Positions 7,490 to 16,747 of a stretch of DNA of 64,000 nt are shown one piece after another. The DNA is from JAAELZ01 sp965237485 (GTDB taxonomy: Bacteria > Pseudomonadota > Gammaproteobacteria > Arenicellales > Poriferihabitantaceae). The notes beneath the pieces were generated by a model. That model saw only the letters and a list, made by a program, of their open reading frames with translations. It made no database searches and was not told the DNA's origin. The stretch's first letter is position 1; each line of letters opens with the position of its first letter. The position numbers were made by a program, and so were the translations under genes. The stretch is taken from the NCBI GenBank assembly GCA_965237485.1, contig CBDEFQ010000010.1, positions 1-64,000 on the forward strand, written 5' to 3'.

Positions 7490-8883
7490 GAGTTATGCCC
7501 GAATCTGGTGTATGAGGCATTTTCTTCAAGCGGCCTCGGTTTGATCTGAGTAGTCATTAGTTTGCTCTATTCCATCTTTAAATGGAACCCCTTGAATCAC
7601 TTTTGCTAGATAGGCGAACCCGCGTATTCGGTTCCACTTTTTCTCTGCGCACTGACCCAGCTTGAACATCATACTTAACATGCCATCACGGCTAAGACAT
7701 CCCTTGCATCGTTTGGTACGGTGTCGGATAGTCGCGAATGTTGATTCAATTGGATTCATAGTACGTATGCTCATCCAGTGCTTGGCAGGGAACGAGTAGA
7801 ACGTCATTAACTCTTCGCGATCTTTTTCCAAGCACTGCGTGGCTTTTGGATACTTGTCTTGACAGGTTTTAATGAATAATTGATAGGCGCTTTGCGCCGC
7901 TTCTTTGGTTTCTTCCTGCCAAATGTTATGCAGAGCTGCTTTTGCTTTGGGCTGCACCGATTTAGGCAGCTTGTTCAGCACGTTGGCCGTTTTATGCACC
8001 CAACACCGTTGATGTTTAGTGCCAGGATAGACTTCTTCCAGGGCATTCCAAAAGCCTAAAGCACCATCACCGATGCCCAGCTCTGGTTGATTCAGGCCTC
8101 GCTCCTTGAGTGCCAACAACACCTCTCGCCAACTCTGCGTAGACTCTCGCTCACCGTCTTCAATCGCCAGTAATTTCTTGTGACCGCGCTCATTCACTCC
8201 GATGACAACTAAGGCACAGAGTCGGCCCTCATCGCCGCGCAGGCCGCTGTGTATCCCGTCCGCCCATAGATAAACCCATCGATCTCGATCTAAACCTTCT
8301 CTATTCCAATCCTTGTACTCCTGAGACCACGTTGCTTTGAGCTTACTCACTGTGCTTGATGATAACCCAGTCGCTGATTGACCCACTAGCACGCTCAGTG
8401 CATCCCCCATTTCTCCAGTGCTGACACCCTTGAGATACAGCCAAGGCAAGGCCGCTTCCAGTGTTCTCGTTTTACGCACATACGGCGGCACTAAAGCAGA
8501 CCGAAAGGTGATCGGTACTCCAGTGCGGGAGCGCACCTTGGGGATACGTACTTTGACTGGGCCGATCCCGGTTTGCAGTTCACGTTCTGGCAAATAGCCG
8601 TTACGAACGACACCAGCGTGTCCTGAATCTGAGACTTTGTCACAATTGCGATACAGCAGTTCAGATAACTCACTCTCGACCGCGGTTTGAATGAGTTGCC
8701 TAGCACCATTGCGAATCAATTCTTGCAGCGGATCGATGCTTTGCTCTGGCTTTTCAAAGGAAATAATTTTATTCTGTTTCATAGTGGCGTATGTCTGTGG
8801 AAGTTTAAGTTGTTGTAAACTCAACTCATCCCGATACGCCGCTTTTAGTCAACTACTCCATACACCACTTTCAGGCATAACTC
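7490..8883 (-). mobile_element. ISb copy 2 (IS256 family), complete
   Basis: 1394 bp, same ends as copy 1, flanked by a perfect 9-bp TSD gttgcgaag (7481-7489, 8884-8892). Inserted in the DUF1304 gene. Confidence 0.97.
7526..8824 (-). CDS. IS256-family transposase of ISb copy 2
   Basis: 432 residues, intact, with the same catalytic signatures as copy 1 (WADGIHSG, GDGALGFW, RCWVHK, NPIESTFA). It differs by a few substitutions, for example Val for Ile near residue 50 in QTAVESELSE, TCQ for TYQ, and TMNPIES for TTNPIES next to the catalytic Glu. Probably functional, though the Met beside the catalytic motif is unique to this copy. Confidence 0.96.
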   Translation of the reverse strand: MSLQQLKLPQTYATMKQNKIISFEKPEQSIDPLQELIRNGARQLIQTAVESELSELLYRNCDKVSDSGHAGVVRNGYLPERELQTGIGPVKVRIPKVRSRTGVPITFRSALVPPYVRKTRTLEAALPWLYLKGVSTGEMGDALSVLVGQSATGLSSSTVSKLKATWSQEYKDWNREGLDRDRWVYLWADGIHSGLRGDEGRLCALVVIGVNERGHKKLLAIEDGERESTQSWREVLLALKERGLNQPELGIGDGALGFWNALEEVYPGTKHQRCWVHKTANVLNKLPKSVQPKAKAALHNIWQEETKEAAQSAYQLFIKTCQDKYPKATQCLEKDREELMTFYSFPAKHWMSIRTMNPIESTFATIRHRTKRCKGCLSRDGMLSMMFKLGQCAEKKWNRIRGFAYLAKVIQGVPFKDGIEQTNDYSDQTEAA

Positions 8884-8997
8884 GTTGCGAAGTCATTCCA
8901 AAGGCTTTAGGCTTTTGGGTTTTGTCCACAAAAACATTTCGAGCACCAAAATATAAACGTGTTCAACGGCCACTAAACACACTAAAACTTTACTCAT

Positions 8998-9289
8998 TAT
9001 TTCCACGCACAGTGCTCTCTGATATTGTCGATTTATTAGGTAAGGTATGCATCTTTATAGTTTACATTGCTTCGAATTTTGCCGAATTTTCTTTATGTAG
9101 ACTCTTAAACTCAAATGCGTTGAACTGTGTATGCAAAATGACGGCTCAGTATGCGACTCCAATAACCCATTTGTCAATTGAGCCGAGGGAATTAAACCTA
9201 AGTAACAAGCTTGCTTACACACATCGTTCAACAGCCAAATATGATAAAATTCGGCCTTCCCCAAAGTCCTTTCACCTACTAGCAAGCTA
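8998..9289. other. intergenic region between DUF1304 and ygiQ
   Basis: 292 bp between divergent genes. It should hold promoters for both but I could not pick a convincing pair. No RNA gene, repeat or terminator seen. Confidence 0.5.
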
Positions 9290-11434
9290 ATGGGCGCTAC
9301 GCCAACATTAAAGCCTTTATTTTCCCATCGCCCGTTTTGGGCGAAACGATTTGGTGCTGCGCCGGTGTTACCGATGTCAAGAGCCGAGATGGACGAGTTG
9401 GGCTGGGATAGCTGTGACATAATTATCGTCACGGGTGACGCCTACGTTGATCACCCTAGTTTTGGTATGGCTCTAATTGGCCGTTTATTGGAGTCACAAG
9501 GTTTTCGTGTCGGGATCATCTCGCAGCCTGATTGGCAATCAGATGATGCTTTCAAGCAGTTAGGTAGGCCCAACTTATTTTTCGGCATTACTGCGGGAAA
9601 TATGGACTCGATGGTCAATCGTTATACCTCCGACCGTAAGATTCGCTCAGACGATGCCTATACGCCAAATGGTGAAGGCGGGAAGCGGCCTGACCGTTCT
9701 GTACTGGTGTACGCGCAAAGAGCGAGAGAGGCGTTTAAAGATGCTACTGTGGTTATCGGCGGCATAGAAGCCAGCCTGCGGCGAATTGCACATTACGACT
9801 ATTGGTCTGATAAGGTGCGCCGCTCCATCTTGCCGGATTCTAAAGCCGACATTTTATTGTTCGGTAATGCCGAACGTGCAGTGGTTGAATTAGCGCATCG
9901 GCTAGCTGCTGGCGAGGCGATAAAAGACATCACTGACATCCGTGGCAGCGCATTTATGCGAAGCACCCTGCCCAGTGATTGGTCTTACGTAGACTCAACC
10001 GATATCGACAAACCCGGCAAAATACAAGAAGACCCCGACCCTTATCAGGAACAATCGGCATGCGATAAGCGGGAACAAAAACAAACCGGTGATAACGGCA
10101 GTAAAATAAAAGTCGATCTACCACTTATGCCGGTACGCGCGAAAACCTACATTCGCTTACCTTCTTATGAAGTGGTTAAGAAGAACAAAGTGTTATACGC
10201 CCACACATCGCGGGTATTTCATCTTGAAACCAATCCGGGTAACGCACGCGCTTTGGTGCAGCACCACGGTAACCGCGATATTTGGCTTAATCCACCGCCG
10301 ATTCCACTCACCACTGAGGAATTTGACCCGCTATTTGAGTTGCCCTATACACGCCGCCCTCACCCAACTTATGGTGAAGCTAAAAACCCCGCATGGGAGA
10401 TGATCCGTTTTTCGGTCAATATCATGCGCGGTTGTTTTGGCGGCTGCACTTTTTGTTCTATCACCGAGCATGAAGGGCGCATTATCCAAAGCCGCTCTGA
10501 AGAGTCTGTTGTACGCGAAGTAGAAACCATTCGCGACGAAATACCTGAATTTACTGGATTTATTTCTGATTTAGGCGGCCCTACTGCTAATATGTATCGT
10601 TTGCTATGCAAAGATAAAACCATCGAGGAATCATGCCGCAGGCTCTCCTGCGTTTACCCTAAGATATGCAAGAATCTCGGTACCAATCATAAACCATTGA
10701 TTAATCTTTATCGCCGAGTTAGAGCAATAGATGGGGTTAAGAAAGTGGTAGTGGCTTCTGGACTGCGTTATGACTTGGCCATTGAATCACCGGAGTACGT
10801 CAAAGAGCTGGTGACGCACCATGTGGGTGGCTACCTAAAAATTGCACCAGAGCATACTGAAAATGGCCCCTTATCAAAAATGATGAAACCGGGCATTGGT
10901 GCCTATGACCGCTTCAAGCAGTTGTTTGATCGCTATTCAAAGCAAGCGGGGAAAGAACAATACCTCATCCCTTATTTTATTGCTGCGCATCCCGGCACCA
11001 GCGATGAAGACATGCTCAATTTGGCCTTATGGCTAAAGAAAAACAAATTTCGTCCTGACCAAGTTCAATCTTTCTTGCCCACACCAATGGCCGTTGCCAG
11101 CGCAATGTATCATACGGGGTATAACCCGCTTGGCCGTATTCGCAAAGACTCCGAGCAAGTACCTTCTATTAAGGGCTTGAATCACCGTCGATTACACAAG
11201 GCTTTCTTACGATTTCACGACCCAAAGAACTGGCCTACATTGCGAGAAGCTTTAAGGGACATGGGTCGCAAAGAATTAATCGGCAGTGGTAAAGGCTGTC
11301 TAGTGCCAACCGAATCCTATCGAGAATTAAAAGGTAGGCGTCAACAAAAAGCGCGGGACGTAAAACACGGAAGACCTCAATCAGCCCGCACCACGCATAC
11401 TAGAGCAGAAGGTAAACGAGCGCGTCGTTTGTAG
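9290..11434 (+). CDS. ygiQ: YgiQ-family radical SAM protein
   Basis: 714 residues, full length for UPF0313/YgiQ. The radical-SAM cluster motif is CFGGCTFC (Cys-x3-Cys-x2-Cys) at residues ~383-390 in NIMRGCFGGCTFCSITEHEG, binding a [4Fe-4S] cluster that cleaves S-adenosylmethionine. The N-terminal domain starts with the family pattern (MSRAEMDELGWDSCDIIIVT, DAYVDHPSFGMALIGRLLE), and the C-terminus is basic. The reaction is not established. An in-frame stretch with Glu/Lys/Asp repeats (~245-265) looks like a linker. Start: ATG at 9290, the first in frame before the conserved N-terminus. Confidence 0.94.
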   Translation: MGATPTLKPLFSHRPFWAKRFGAAPVLPMSRAEMDELGWDSCDIIIVTGDAYVDHPSFGMALIGRLLESQGFRVGIISQPDWQSDDAFKQLGRPNLFFGITAGNMDSMVNRYTSDRKIRSDDAYTPNGEGGKRPDRSVLVYAQRAREAFKDATVVIGGIEASLRRIAHYDYWSDKVRRSILPDSKADILLFGNAERAVVELAHRLAAGEAIKDITDIRGSAFMRSTLPSDWSYVDSTDIDKPGKIQEDPDPYQEQSACDKREQKQTGDNGSKIKVDLPLMPVRAKTYIRLPSYEVVKKNKVLYAHTSRVFHLETNPGNARALVQHHGNRDIWLNPPPIPLTTEEFDPLFELPYTRRPHPTYGEAKNPAWEMIRFSVNIMRGCFGGCTFCSITEHEGRIIQSRSEESVVREVETIRDEIPEFTGFISDLGGPTANMYRLLCKDKTIEESCRRLSCVYPKICKNLGTNHKPLINLYRRVRAIDGVKKVVVASGLRYDLAIESPEYVKELVTHHVGGYLKIAPEHTENGPLSKMMKPGIGAYDRFKQLFDRYSKQAGKEQYLIPYFIAAHPGTSDEDMLNLALWLKKNKFRPDQVQSFLPTPMAVASAMYHTGYNPLGRIRKDSEQVPSIKGLNHRRLHKAFLRFHDPKNWPTLREALRDMGRKELIGSGKGCLVPTESYRELKGRRQQKARDVKHGRPQSARTTHTRAEGKRARRL

Positions 11435-11605
11435 TGGTCTTCGGACGTTCTCTATTAGATGTATAAATTTTGCGGCGGCTACTTTTACAACCGAGTTCCG
11501 CATTAATCTGTTTAGACGTCGCTGATTAAACATCGTTATCATTAAACACTTTTTCAATAACAATCGGTGGTCTGGCCCATATTGGTGAACCGTGCTATAT
11601 ACTCA

Positions 11606-11770
11606 GGGTGTGTGAAAACTCAGAATTAGAAATGTTGGTGGGAATTAGTAGCTCCATGTCAGCTAGTATCCCTACTTAAGTGGGCATTATATGCATATAT
11701 TGATTAAATATTGGGCTGATATGCAGTGCTGTCCCAATAGCGTATTGAAAGTTGGAGTTTTCACACAGCC
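11606..11770. repeat. MITE-like inverted-repeat element, single copy
   Basis: Two inverted copies of about 16 bp, gggtgtgtgaaaactc (11606-11621) and gagttttcacacagcc (11755-11770), bound a 165-bp non-coding segment. The layout resembles a MITE or a deleted IS. No clear TSD and no second copy in the window, so the assignment is tentative. The remainder of 11435-11918 holds nothing I recognise. Confidence 0.5.
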
Positions 11771-12202
11771 TCTACTTAAAGCCGGCATTTGTAGACTTTG
11801 GCTGGGTTCGTGCTATCAACCCAAAGTAATTACTCGAAAAAGATTGTGACCAACTTGGAATGACTATATTTGGACTAAAGATTTATCCGGCCATTTACCA
11901 TCAGCTGTGGTGGCTTTACTAAGATGTTTGGTTGTATTTCGGATAGAACTCGTCGTAAAACCATACGTTTTCGCTAAGTATTTTCTCTTCAATATGTTCT
12001 GGAATTGTGCGTTGTTGACTGCGCATATGAACGCCTTTGCTCAATCGGTGGGGGAATTTCATGCGATAGTGACTATCTGACTCTGTTTCACCAAGCTGGA
12101 GCGCTTCAGTATCAATACTGCACGGAGGAAGATCCAGCCAGGTAAATATTTTGCCCGTTGTTTTTTCAGGTTCCCCAGTCAAAGATTCATAACTCACATA
12201 AA

Positions 12203-12364
12203 CCTAGATAAATCAGTTAAAACACGAAAGTCCATGCAAGCTCTTGATGCACCTAGCAAAATCAAAAAAACCTTATCACCAATAAGGTGACCGCGACTTT
12301 TTTGATTTCACTATGCACTTCAATTGCTTACATGTCTTTTCCGCGTTTAACTGATTTATCTAGG
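12203..12364. mobile_element. MITE copy 2, interrupted at its right end by ISc
   Basis: 162 bp, inverted relative to copy 1. Its 5-bp TSD is ataaa. The left copy is at 12198-12202. The right copy is at 14949-14953, on the far side of ISc, because ISc inserted in the terminal ctagg of the MITE and duplicated it (12360-12364 and 14944-14948). Inserted in the sulfotransferase gene. Confidence 0.9.
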
Positions 12365-13422
12365 GGGCTCGTCGGTTAATACAATTTCAAACAGGGTTTT
12401 CGCCGAAGTCGCTTTTAGTTTGCTCAGCAACGCGTTTTTTGTGCAATAAACCGTCTATTAGCAGCCATTTTGCCACCAATAGACGGATCTATCCCTAGGC
12501 CGGCACCAATTCAACTCGTTCAACTCCCAATGCCATTAATCGCTTAAGGTTAAAACATAAGCCCCTGATTCCAACTTGGAACTGGACTTTAGCCAACCCT
12601 TTATAACGAACTCGCTTATTGCGATGAGCAAACACTCGCTCATATGGTGAACGAATTTTGCTAATCCAACGGTCTTTGTCTCTATTCTTGCCATGCATAT
12701 TGTTCTTCTTGATTGTTGCATCATGGCAACCGTTGCGCCTGAGCGTGGTTTTGGCCGGGCTCACGCAATAACCCTTGTCCGCATAAACAGCACCCGACTT
12801 AGGGCAAACATGCTTTAAGCCGCTTGCATCCGTTACCTCAGCCGAGGTGGCCGCTATTTTATTGATCAAGCCACTTTGCATATCCACTGATGCATGCTCT
12901 TTGTAACCATACCAATATTTGCTATTTCCCTTGCACCCAAACCGTGCTTGCTTGTCCGCCGCAACTTTATCAACTGTCTTATTGTTGAACTCCTCTAATC
13001 CCATCTTTATCGCCTTATCTCTATCATCCCAAGTGGTTAGCTTACTGACCAACTGGCTGGCATCGACAAATGTGAATACTTCTCGTACTAAGCCCATTGA
13101 AACTAACCCGCTCCGAACACGGTCAAATAAATTCATCATACCCCTGGTTCCAATGCGTGAGCGAAAATCACCAAAGTAACTATGATCAGGAGTGCTCTGT
13201 TCCAGTCCTGAATCACAAAACCACTTAGCGGCCAGATTCTCTGATAAGTATCGCTCCATTTCTCTATCACTTAAATCTTCCATGAACTGAAGCACCAAGG
13301 CACGTAAGCCGAACTCAACACCTCGGCCTTTAGGGCCACGGGTGGCATATATTTTAGAGAAGGGTTTACTCAATGCACCAAAACATAATAGCTCATCGAG
13401 TTTACGGTAGGGATGTTCAGAG

Positions 13423-14816
13423 GAGTTATGCCCGAATCTGGTGTATGAGGCATTTTCTTCAAGCGGCCTCGGTTTGATCTGAGTAGTCATTAGTTTGCTC
13501 TATTCCATCTTTAAATGGAACCCCTTGAATCACTTTTGCTAGATAGGCGAACCCGCGTATTCGGTTCCACTTTTTCTCTGCGCACTGACCCAGCTTGAAC
13601 ATCATACTTAACATGCCATCACGGCTAAGACATCCCTTGCATCGTTTGGTACGGTGTCGGATAGTCGCGAATGTTGATTCAATTGGATTCGTAGTACGTA
13701 TGCTCATCCAGTGCTTGGCAGGGAACGAGTAGAACGTCATTAACTCTTCGCGATCTTTTTCCAAGCACTGCGTGGCTTTTGGATACTTGTCTTGATAGGT
13801 TTTAATGAATAATTGATAGGCGCTTTGCGCCGCTTCTTTGGTTTCTTCCTGCCAAATGTTATGCAGAGCTGCTTTTGCTTTGGGCTGCACCGATTTAGGC
13901 AGCTTGTTCAGCACGTTGGCCGTTTTATGCACCCAGCACCGTTGATGTTTAGTGCCAGGATAGACTTCTTCCAGGGCATTCCAAAAGCCTAAAGCACCAT
14001 CACCGATGCCCAGCTCTGGTTGATTCAGGCCTCGCTCCTTGAGTGCCAACAACACCTCTCGCCAACTCTGCGTAGACTCTCGCTCACCGTCTTCAATCGC
14101 CAGTAATTTCTTGTGACCGCGCTCATTCACTCCGATGACAACTAAGGCACAGAGTCGGCCCTCATCGCCGCGCAGGCCGCTGTGTATCCCGTCCGCCCAT
14201 AGATAAACCCATCGATCTCGATCTAAACCTTCTCTATTCCAATCCTTGTACTCCTGAGACCACGTTGCTTTGAGCTTACTCACTGTGCTTGATGATAACC
14301 CAGTCGCTGATTGACCCACTAGCACGCTCAGTGCATCCCCCATTTCTCCAGTGCTGACACCCTTGAGATACAGCCAAGGCAAGGCCGCTTCTAGTGTTCT
14401 CGTTTTACGCACATACGGCGGCACTAAAGCAGATCGAAAGGTGATCGGTACTCCAGTGCGGGAGCGCACCTTGGGGATACGTACTTTGACTGGGCCGATC
14501 CCGGTTTGCAGTTCACGTTCTGGCAAATAGCCGTTACGAACGACACCAGCGTGTCCTGAATCTGAGACTTTGTCACAATTGCGATACAGCAGTTCAGATA
14601 ACTCACTCTCGATCGCGGTTTGAATGAGTTGCCTGGCACCATTGCGAATCAATTCTTGCAGCGGATCGATGCTTTGCTCTGGCTTTTCAAAGGAAATAAT
14701 TTTATTCTGTTTCATAGTGGCGTATGTCTGTGGAAGTTTAAGTTGTTGTAAACTCAACTCATCCCGATACGCCGCTTTTAGTCAACTACTCCATACACCA
14801 CTTTCAGGCATAACTC
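13423..14816 (-). mobile_element. ISb copy 3 (IS256 family), complete
   Basis: 1394 bp with perfect 9-bp TSD tgttcagag (13414-13422, 14817-14825). Inserted in the ISc copy 1 transposase gene. Confidence 0.97.
13459..14757 (-). CDS. IS256-family transposase of ISb copy 3
   Basis: 432 residues, identical or nearly so to copy 1 including TYQ and TTNPIES. All catalytic signatures present; presumed functional. With copies 1 and 2 it shows that ISb is the youngest and most intact element type here. Confidence 0.96.
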   Translation of the reverse strand: MSLQQLKLPQTYATMKQNKIISFEKPEQSIDPLQELIRNGARQLIQTAIESELSELLYRNCDKVSDSGHAGVVRNGYLPERELQTGIGPVKVRIPKVRSRTGVPITFRSALVPPYVRKTRTLEAALPWLYLKGVSTGEMGDALSVLVGQSATGLSSSTVSKLKATWSQEYKDWNREGLDRDRWVYLWADGIHSGLRGDEGRLCALVVIGVNERGHKKLLAIEDGERESTQSWREVLLALKERGLNQPELGIGDGALGFWNALEEVYPGTKHQRCWVHKTANVLNKLPKSVQPKAKAALHNIWQEETKEAAQSAYQLFIKTYQDKYPKATQCLEKDREELMTFYSFPAKHWMSIRTTNPIESTFATIRHRTKRCKGCLSRDGMLSMMFKLGQCAEKKWNRIRGFAYLAKVIQGVPFKDGIEQTNDYSDQTEAA

Positions 14817-14969
14817 TGTTCAGAGCTAACCAGAGAATCTAAGGTTAGGAACAGTTGGCTTTGATGACGTTTGCTCAAAATTGCAGGCTGACTAGAATCA
14901 GCCTATATTATCTCACGTATTCTATTAATTATCCGACAAGCCCCTAGGATAAAGTATTCTTGACTTAAC

Positions 14970-16172
14970 GAGAGTGCAGCATAACTCATCGAGTATCTAC
15001 ATAATTTGTTAAAATTAGGCATGCAAAAACCATTCGCCACCCAACGAGATTTATTAGTATCAAGATCAGATTTGGATCATCCAATTCTGCATAGTCTTGA
15101 TGATACAGAAGCACTATTAGATTGGAGCGAAATAGAGACACTGTTTTCATCTATTTATGCTGGCACTACTGGCCGCCCTAGTTATCCATTACTTAGTTTG
15201 TTCCGCAGCTTGATGCTGGGAATTTGGTATGAACTGTCGGATAGGGAGTTAGCACAGTGCTTATTTAGAGATTTATTGTTTCGTAAGTTTTGCCGCTTTG
15301 AGTTAGGCGGCGATGTACCTGAAGCTCCGACCCTTGGGCGCTTTCGTAACCAGTTAATGGAGCACGAACTGTGGGATCGCTTGCTAGGTGAGATCAATCG
15401 TCAACTTGAAGCGAAGAACATTATTATGAGCAAGGGGCGCATCAACATTATAGATGCAACACCTATAGAAGCGGCTCGTTCTGGAAATGGTAACGGCAAA
15501 GATGGGACGCCTAAGCGAGACCCTGAAGCGAGCTGGCATGTCAAAAATGACAGCCGAGGTCGAAAGAAGTCTACCTATGGCTACTCAGTGCATACGGGAG
15601 TTGATGAGGATGGGTTTGTTCAGTGCCAGAATGTGACGCCAGGGCATGTTCATGACAGCCAACTGCGCGATGAATTGCTGTTGGGCGATGAGACTGCCCT
15701 ATATGCTGATGCGGCGTATAGTTCTGAGGAGACGCGAGATAAACTGGAGCAACTTGGAATTGATGATCAGGTTCAACGCAAGGGCTATCGAGGTAATCCG
15801 TTGTCAGATGCAGACCGTACCCGTAATGCAGTTATTGCGGTAACGCGAGCAGGTGGCGAACGGCTCTTTGCGACTTACAAGCAGCATTATGGTTTAGCTC
15901 GCACTCGGTTCATGGGGCTAGCGAAGAACCAGACTGTTTACGGCCTAGCGGCGATGGCAGCGAATATCCGTAAAGGTGCTAAGTTCTTAAGCTTGTATGG
16001 CTTGCCTGATTGGCACTATGCTGGATAGTTGTGCCTTTAATATGGCTTAGGTGCTCGAATTGATAAAATAGTGACTAAATGATGATCGAATACGCGAAAC
16101 TGGGCAAATATAGCTCAAAAAATGAGTGCTTCGAAAATATCAAACTAAAATCGTGAGTTACGCTGCGCTCTC
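14970..16172 (+). mobile_element. ISd (IS5-like), complete
   Basis: 1203 bp with ~19-bp imperfect terminal repeats (gagagtgcagcataactca on the left, complement gagagcgcagcgtaactca on the right) and a 5-bp direct repeat ttaac on each side (14965-14969, 16173-16177). Inserted in the sulfotransferase gene. Single copy in the window. Confidence 0.9.
15021..16028 (+). CDS. IS5-like transposase of ISd
   Basis: 335 residues from ATG 15021 (a TTG at 15006 would add five). The N-terminal transposase domain (RPSYPLLSLFRSLMLGIWYE, LSDRELAQCLFRDLLFRKFC) and DDE signatures are visible: NIIDATPIEAARSGNG (Asp), TALYADAAYSSEETRDKL (Asp) and AGGERLFATYKQHYGLARTR (Glu). Intact; catalyses transposition of ISd. 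Confidence 0.93.
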   Translation: MQKPFATQRDLLVSRSDLDHPILHSLDDTEALLDWSEIETLFSSIYAGTTGRPSYPLLSLFRSLMLGIWYELSDRELAQCLFRDLLFRKFCRFELGGDVPEAPTLGRFRNQLMEHELWDRLLGEINRQLEAKNIIMSKGRINIIDATPIEAARSGNGNGKDGTPKRDPEASWHVKNDSRGRKKSTYGYSVHTGVDEDGFVQCQNVTPGHVHDSQLRDELLLGDETALYADAAYSSEETRDKLEQLGIDDQVQRKGYRGNPLSDADRTRNAVIAVTRAGGERLFATYKQHYGLARTRFMGLAKNQTVYGLAAMAANIRKGAKFLSLYGLPDWHYAG

Positions 16173-16747
16173 TTAACATCATTACTGTCAATATTCTGCA
16201 TATTTTTAATGGAGTTCAATGCCCAACCAATTACCCTTTCCTCTGCGAAAAATGTTTTGAACCGGTTAGCAGCAGAATCTGCATCGATGTGGCCTGGGAA
16301 ATCAATTAATCGAGTCTGGGCATGCTGATGTTCGATTGAGCCAAATATTTGTCTAAGGTCGCGAAGGCAAACAATCATTTTAAAATTAGGGTCTAGTAAA
16401 TGCAATGTTTCGATCATTTTTAACCAGAACCTGTTTTTGTCGACTACAACTCCTTCTGAAATACTCGAAAACCAGCCTTCCATGAACCCAATATTAGCTT
16501 GTTTTAGCTGCTCGTATATCATTTCAAAATTATTATCGAGCTGCGAAAGGAAAAACTCAGAGTCAGATATTTGATGACGTATGCCATTCAAAACACCAGC
16601 AAGTGGTGAACTGTGGTTATTTGAATATATTTCTGGATGATGCCCAAGCAATTGACAGAGCAAAGTAGAGCCTGACCGAGGCAAACCGGCAACGTAAATA
16701 ACACTCTTCGTTAACACACTAGCTTTTAACTTCAAAAGGACACGAGA

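Larger units (their letters stand above)
7233..8997 (-). pseudogene. DUF1304 membrane protein gene, disrupted by ISb
   Basis: The 5' part (8997-8884) encodes MSKVLVCLVAVEHVYILVLE then MFLWTKPK. The 3' part (7489-7233) encodes QATKVLAANQGLYNGFLAAG and two further hydrophobic segments. Together they match the DUF1304 family (~120 residues, four membrane segments, function unknown). Removing ISb and one 9-bp TSD leaves 362 bp, one short of 121 codons, and the reading frame slips near 8906-8912. The gene therefore carries a one-base deletion as well as the insertion. Confidence 0.88.
12495..14878 (-). pseudogene. IS5-family transposase of ISc copy 1, split by ISb
   Basis: The N-terminal ~18 codons (from a TTG at 14878) and the rest (13413-12495) are separated by ISb. 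Catalytic signatures remain in the large part: FVDASQLVSKLTTWDDRDKA (Asp), AVYADKGYCVS (Asp) and RSPYERVFAHRNKRVRY (Glu). The open frame at 13490-12495 is a chimera starting in ISb sequence. No functional transposase expected. Confidence 0.9.
12365..14943 (-). mobile_element. ISc copy 1 (IS5 family), interrupted by ISb copy 3
   Basis: Terminal repeats gggctcgtcggttaat and the complement of gggcttgtcggataatt. Removing ISb and its 9-bp TSD leaves 1176 bp, the same length as the uninterrupted copies 2 and 3. Flanked by ctagg (12360-12364, 14944-14948), which fits the CTAR target preference of the IS5 group if one G is counted as part of the element. Confidence 0.93.
11919..16735 (-). pseudogene. 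sulfotransferase-family gene, split by a MITE cluster and by ISd
   Basis: The 5' part (16735-16173) encodes a PAPS-type sulfotransferase N-terminus: VIYVAGLPRSGSTLLCQLLG (5'-phosphosulfate loop, residues ~12-31) and later MIVCLRDLRQIFGS (3'-phosphate site). The 3' part (12197-11919) has YESLTGEPEKTTGKIFTWL and ends KYNQTS. A 16-bp host segment (14949-14964) lies between the two insertions. Removing ISd (TSD ttaac) and the MITE cluster (TSD ataaa) gives 858 bp, exactly 286 codons, with a junction reading DVKSRILYVSYESLTG. The gene was intact until the insertions. Confidence 0.92.

Noticed and set aside
13413..13490. 331-residue open frame 12495-13490 beginning MTTQIKPRPLEENASYTRFG
   Set aside because: The first residues come from the end of ISb read into ISc. 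It is a boundary chimera, not a gene; the ISc start lies on the other side of ISb.
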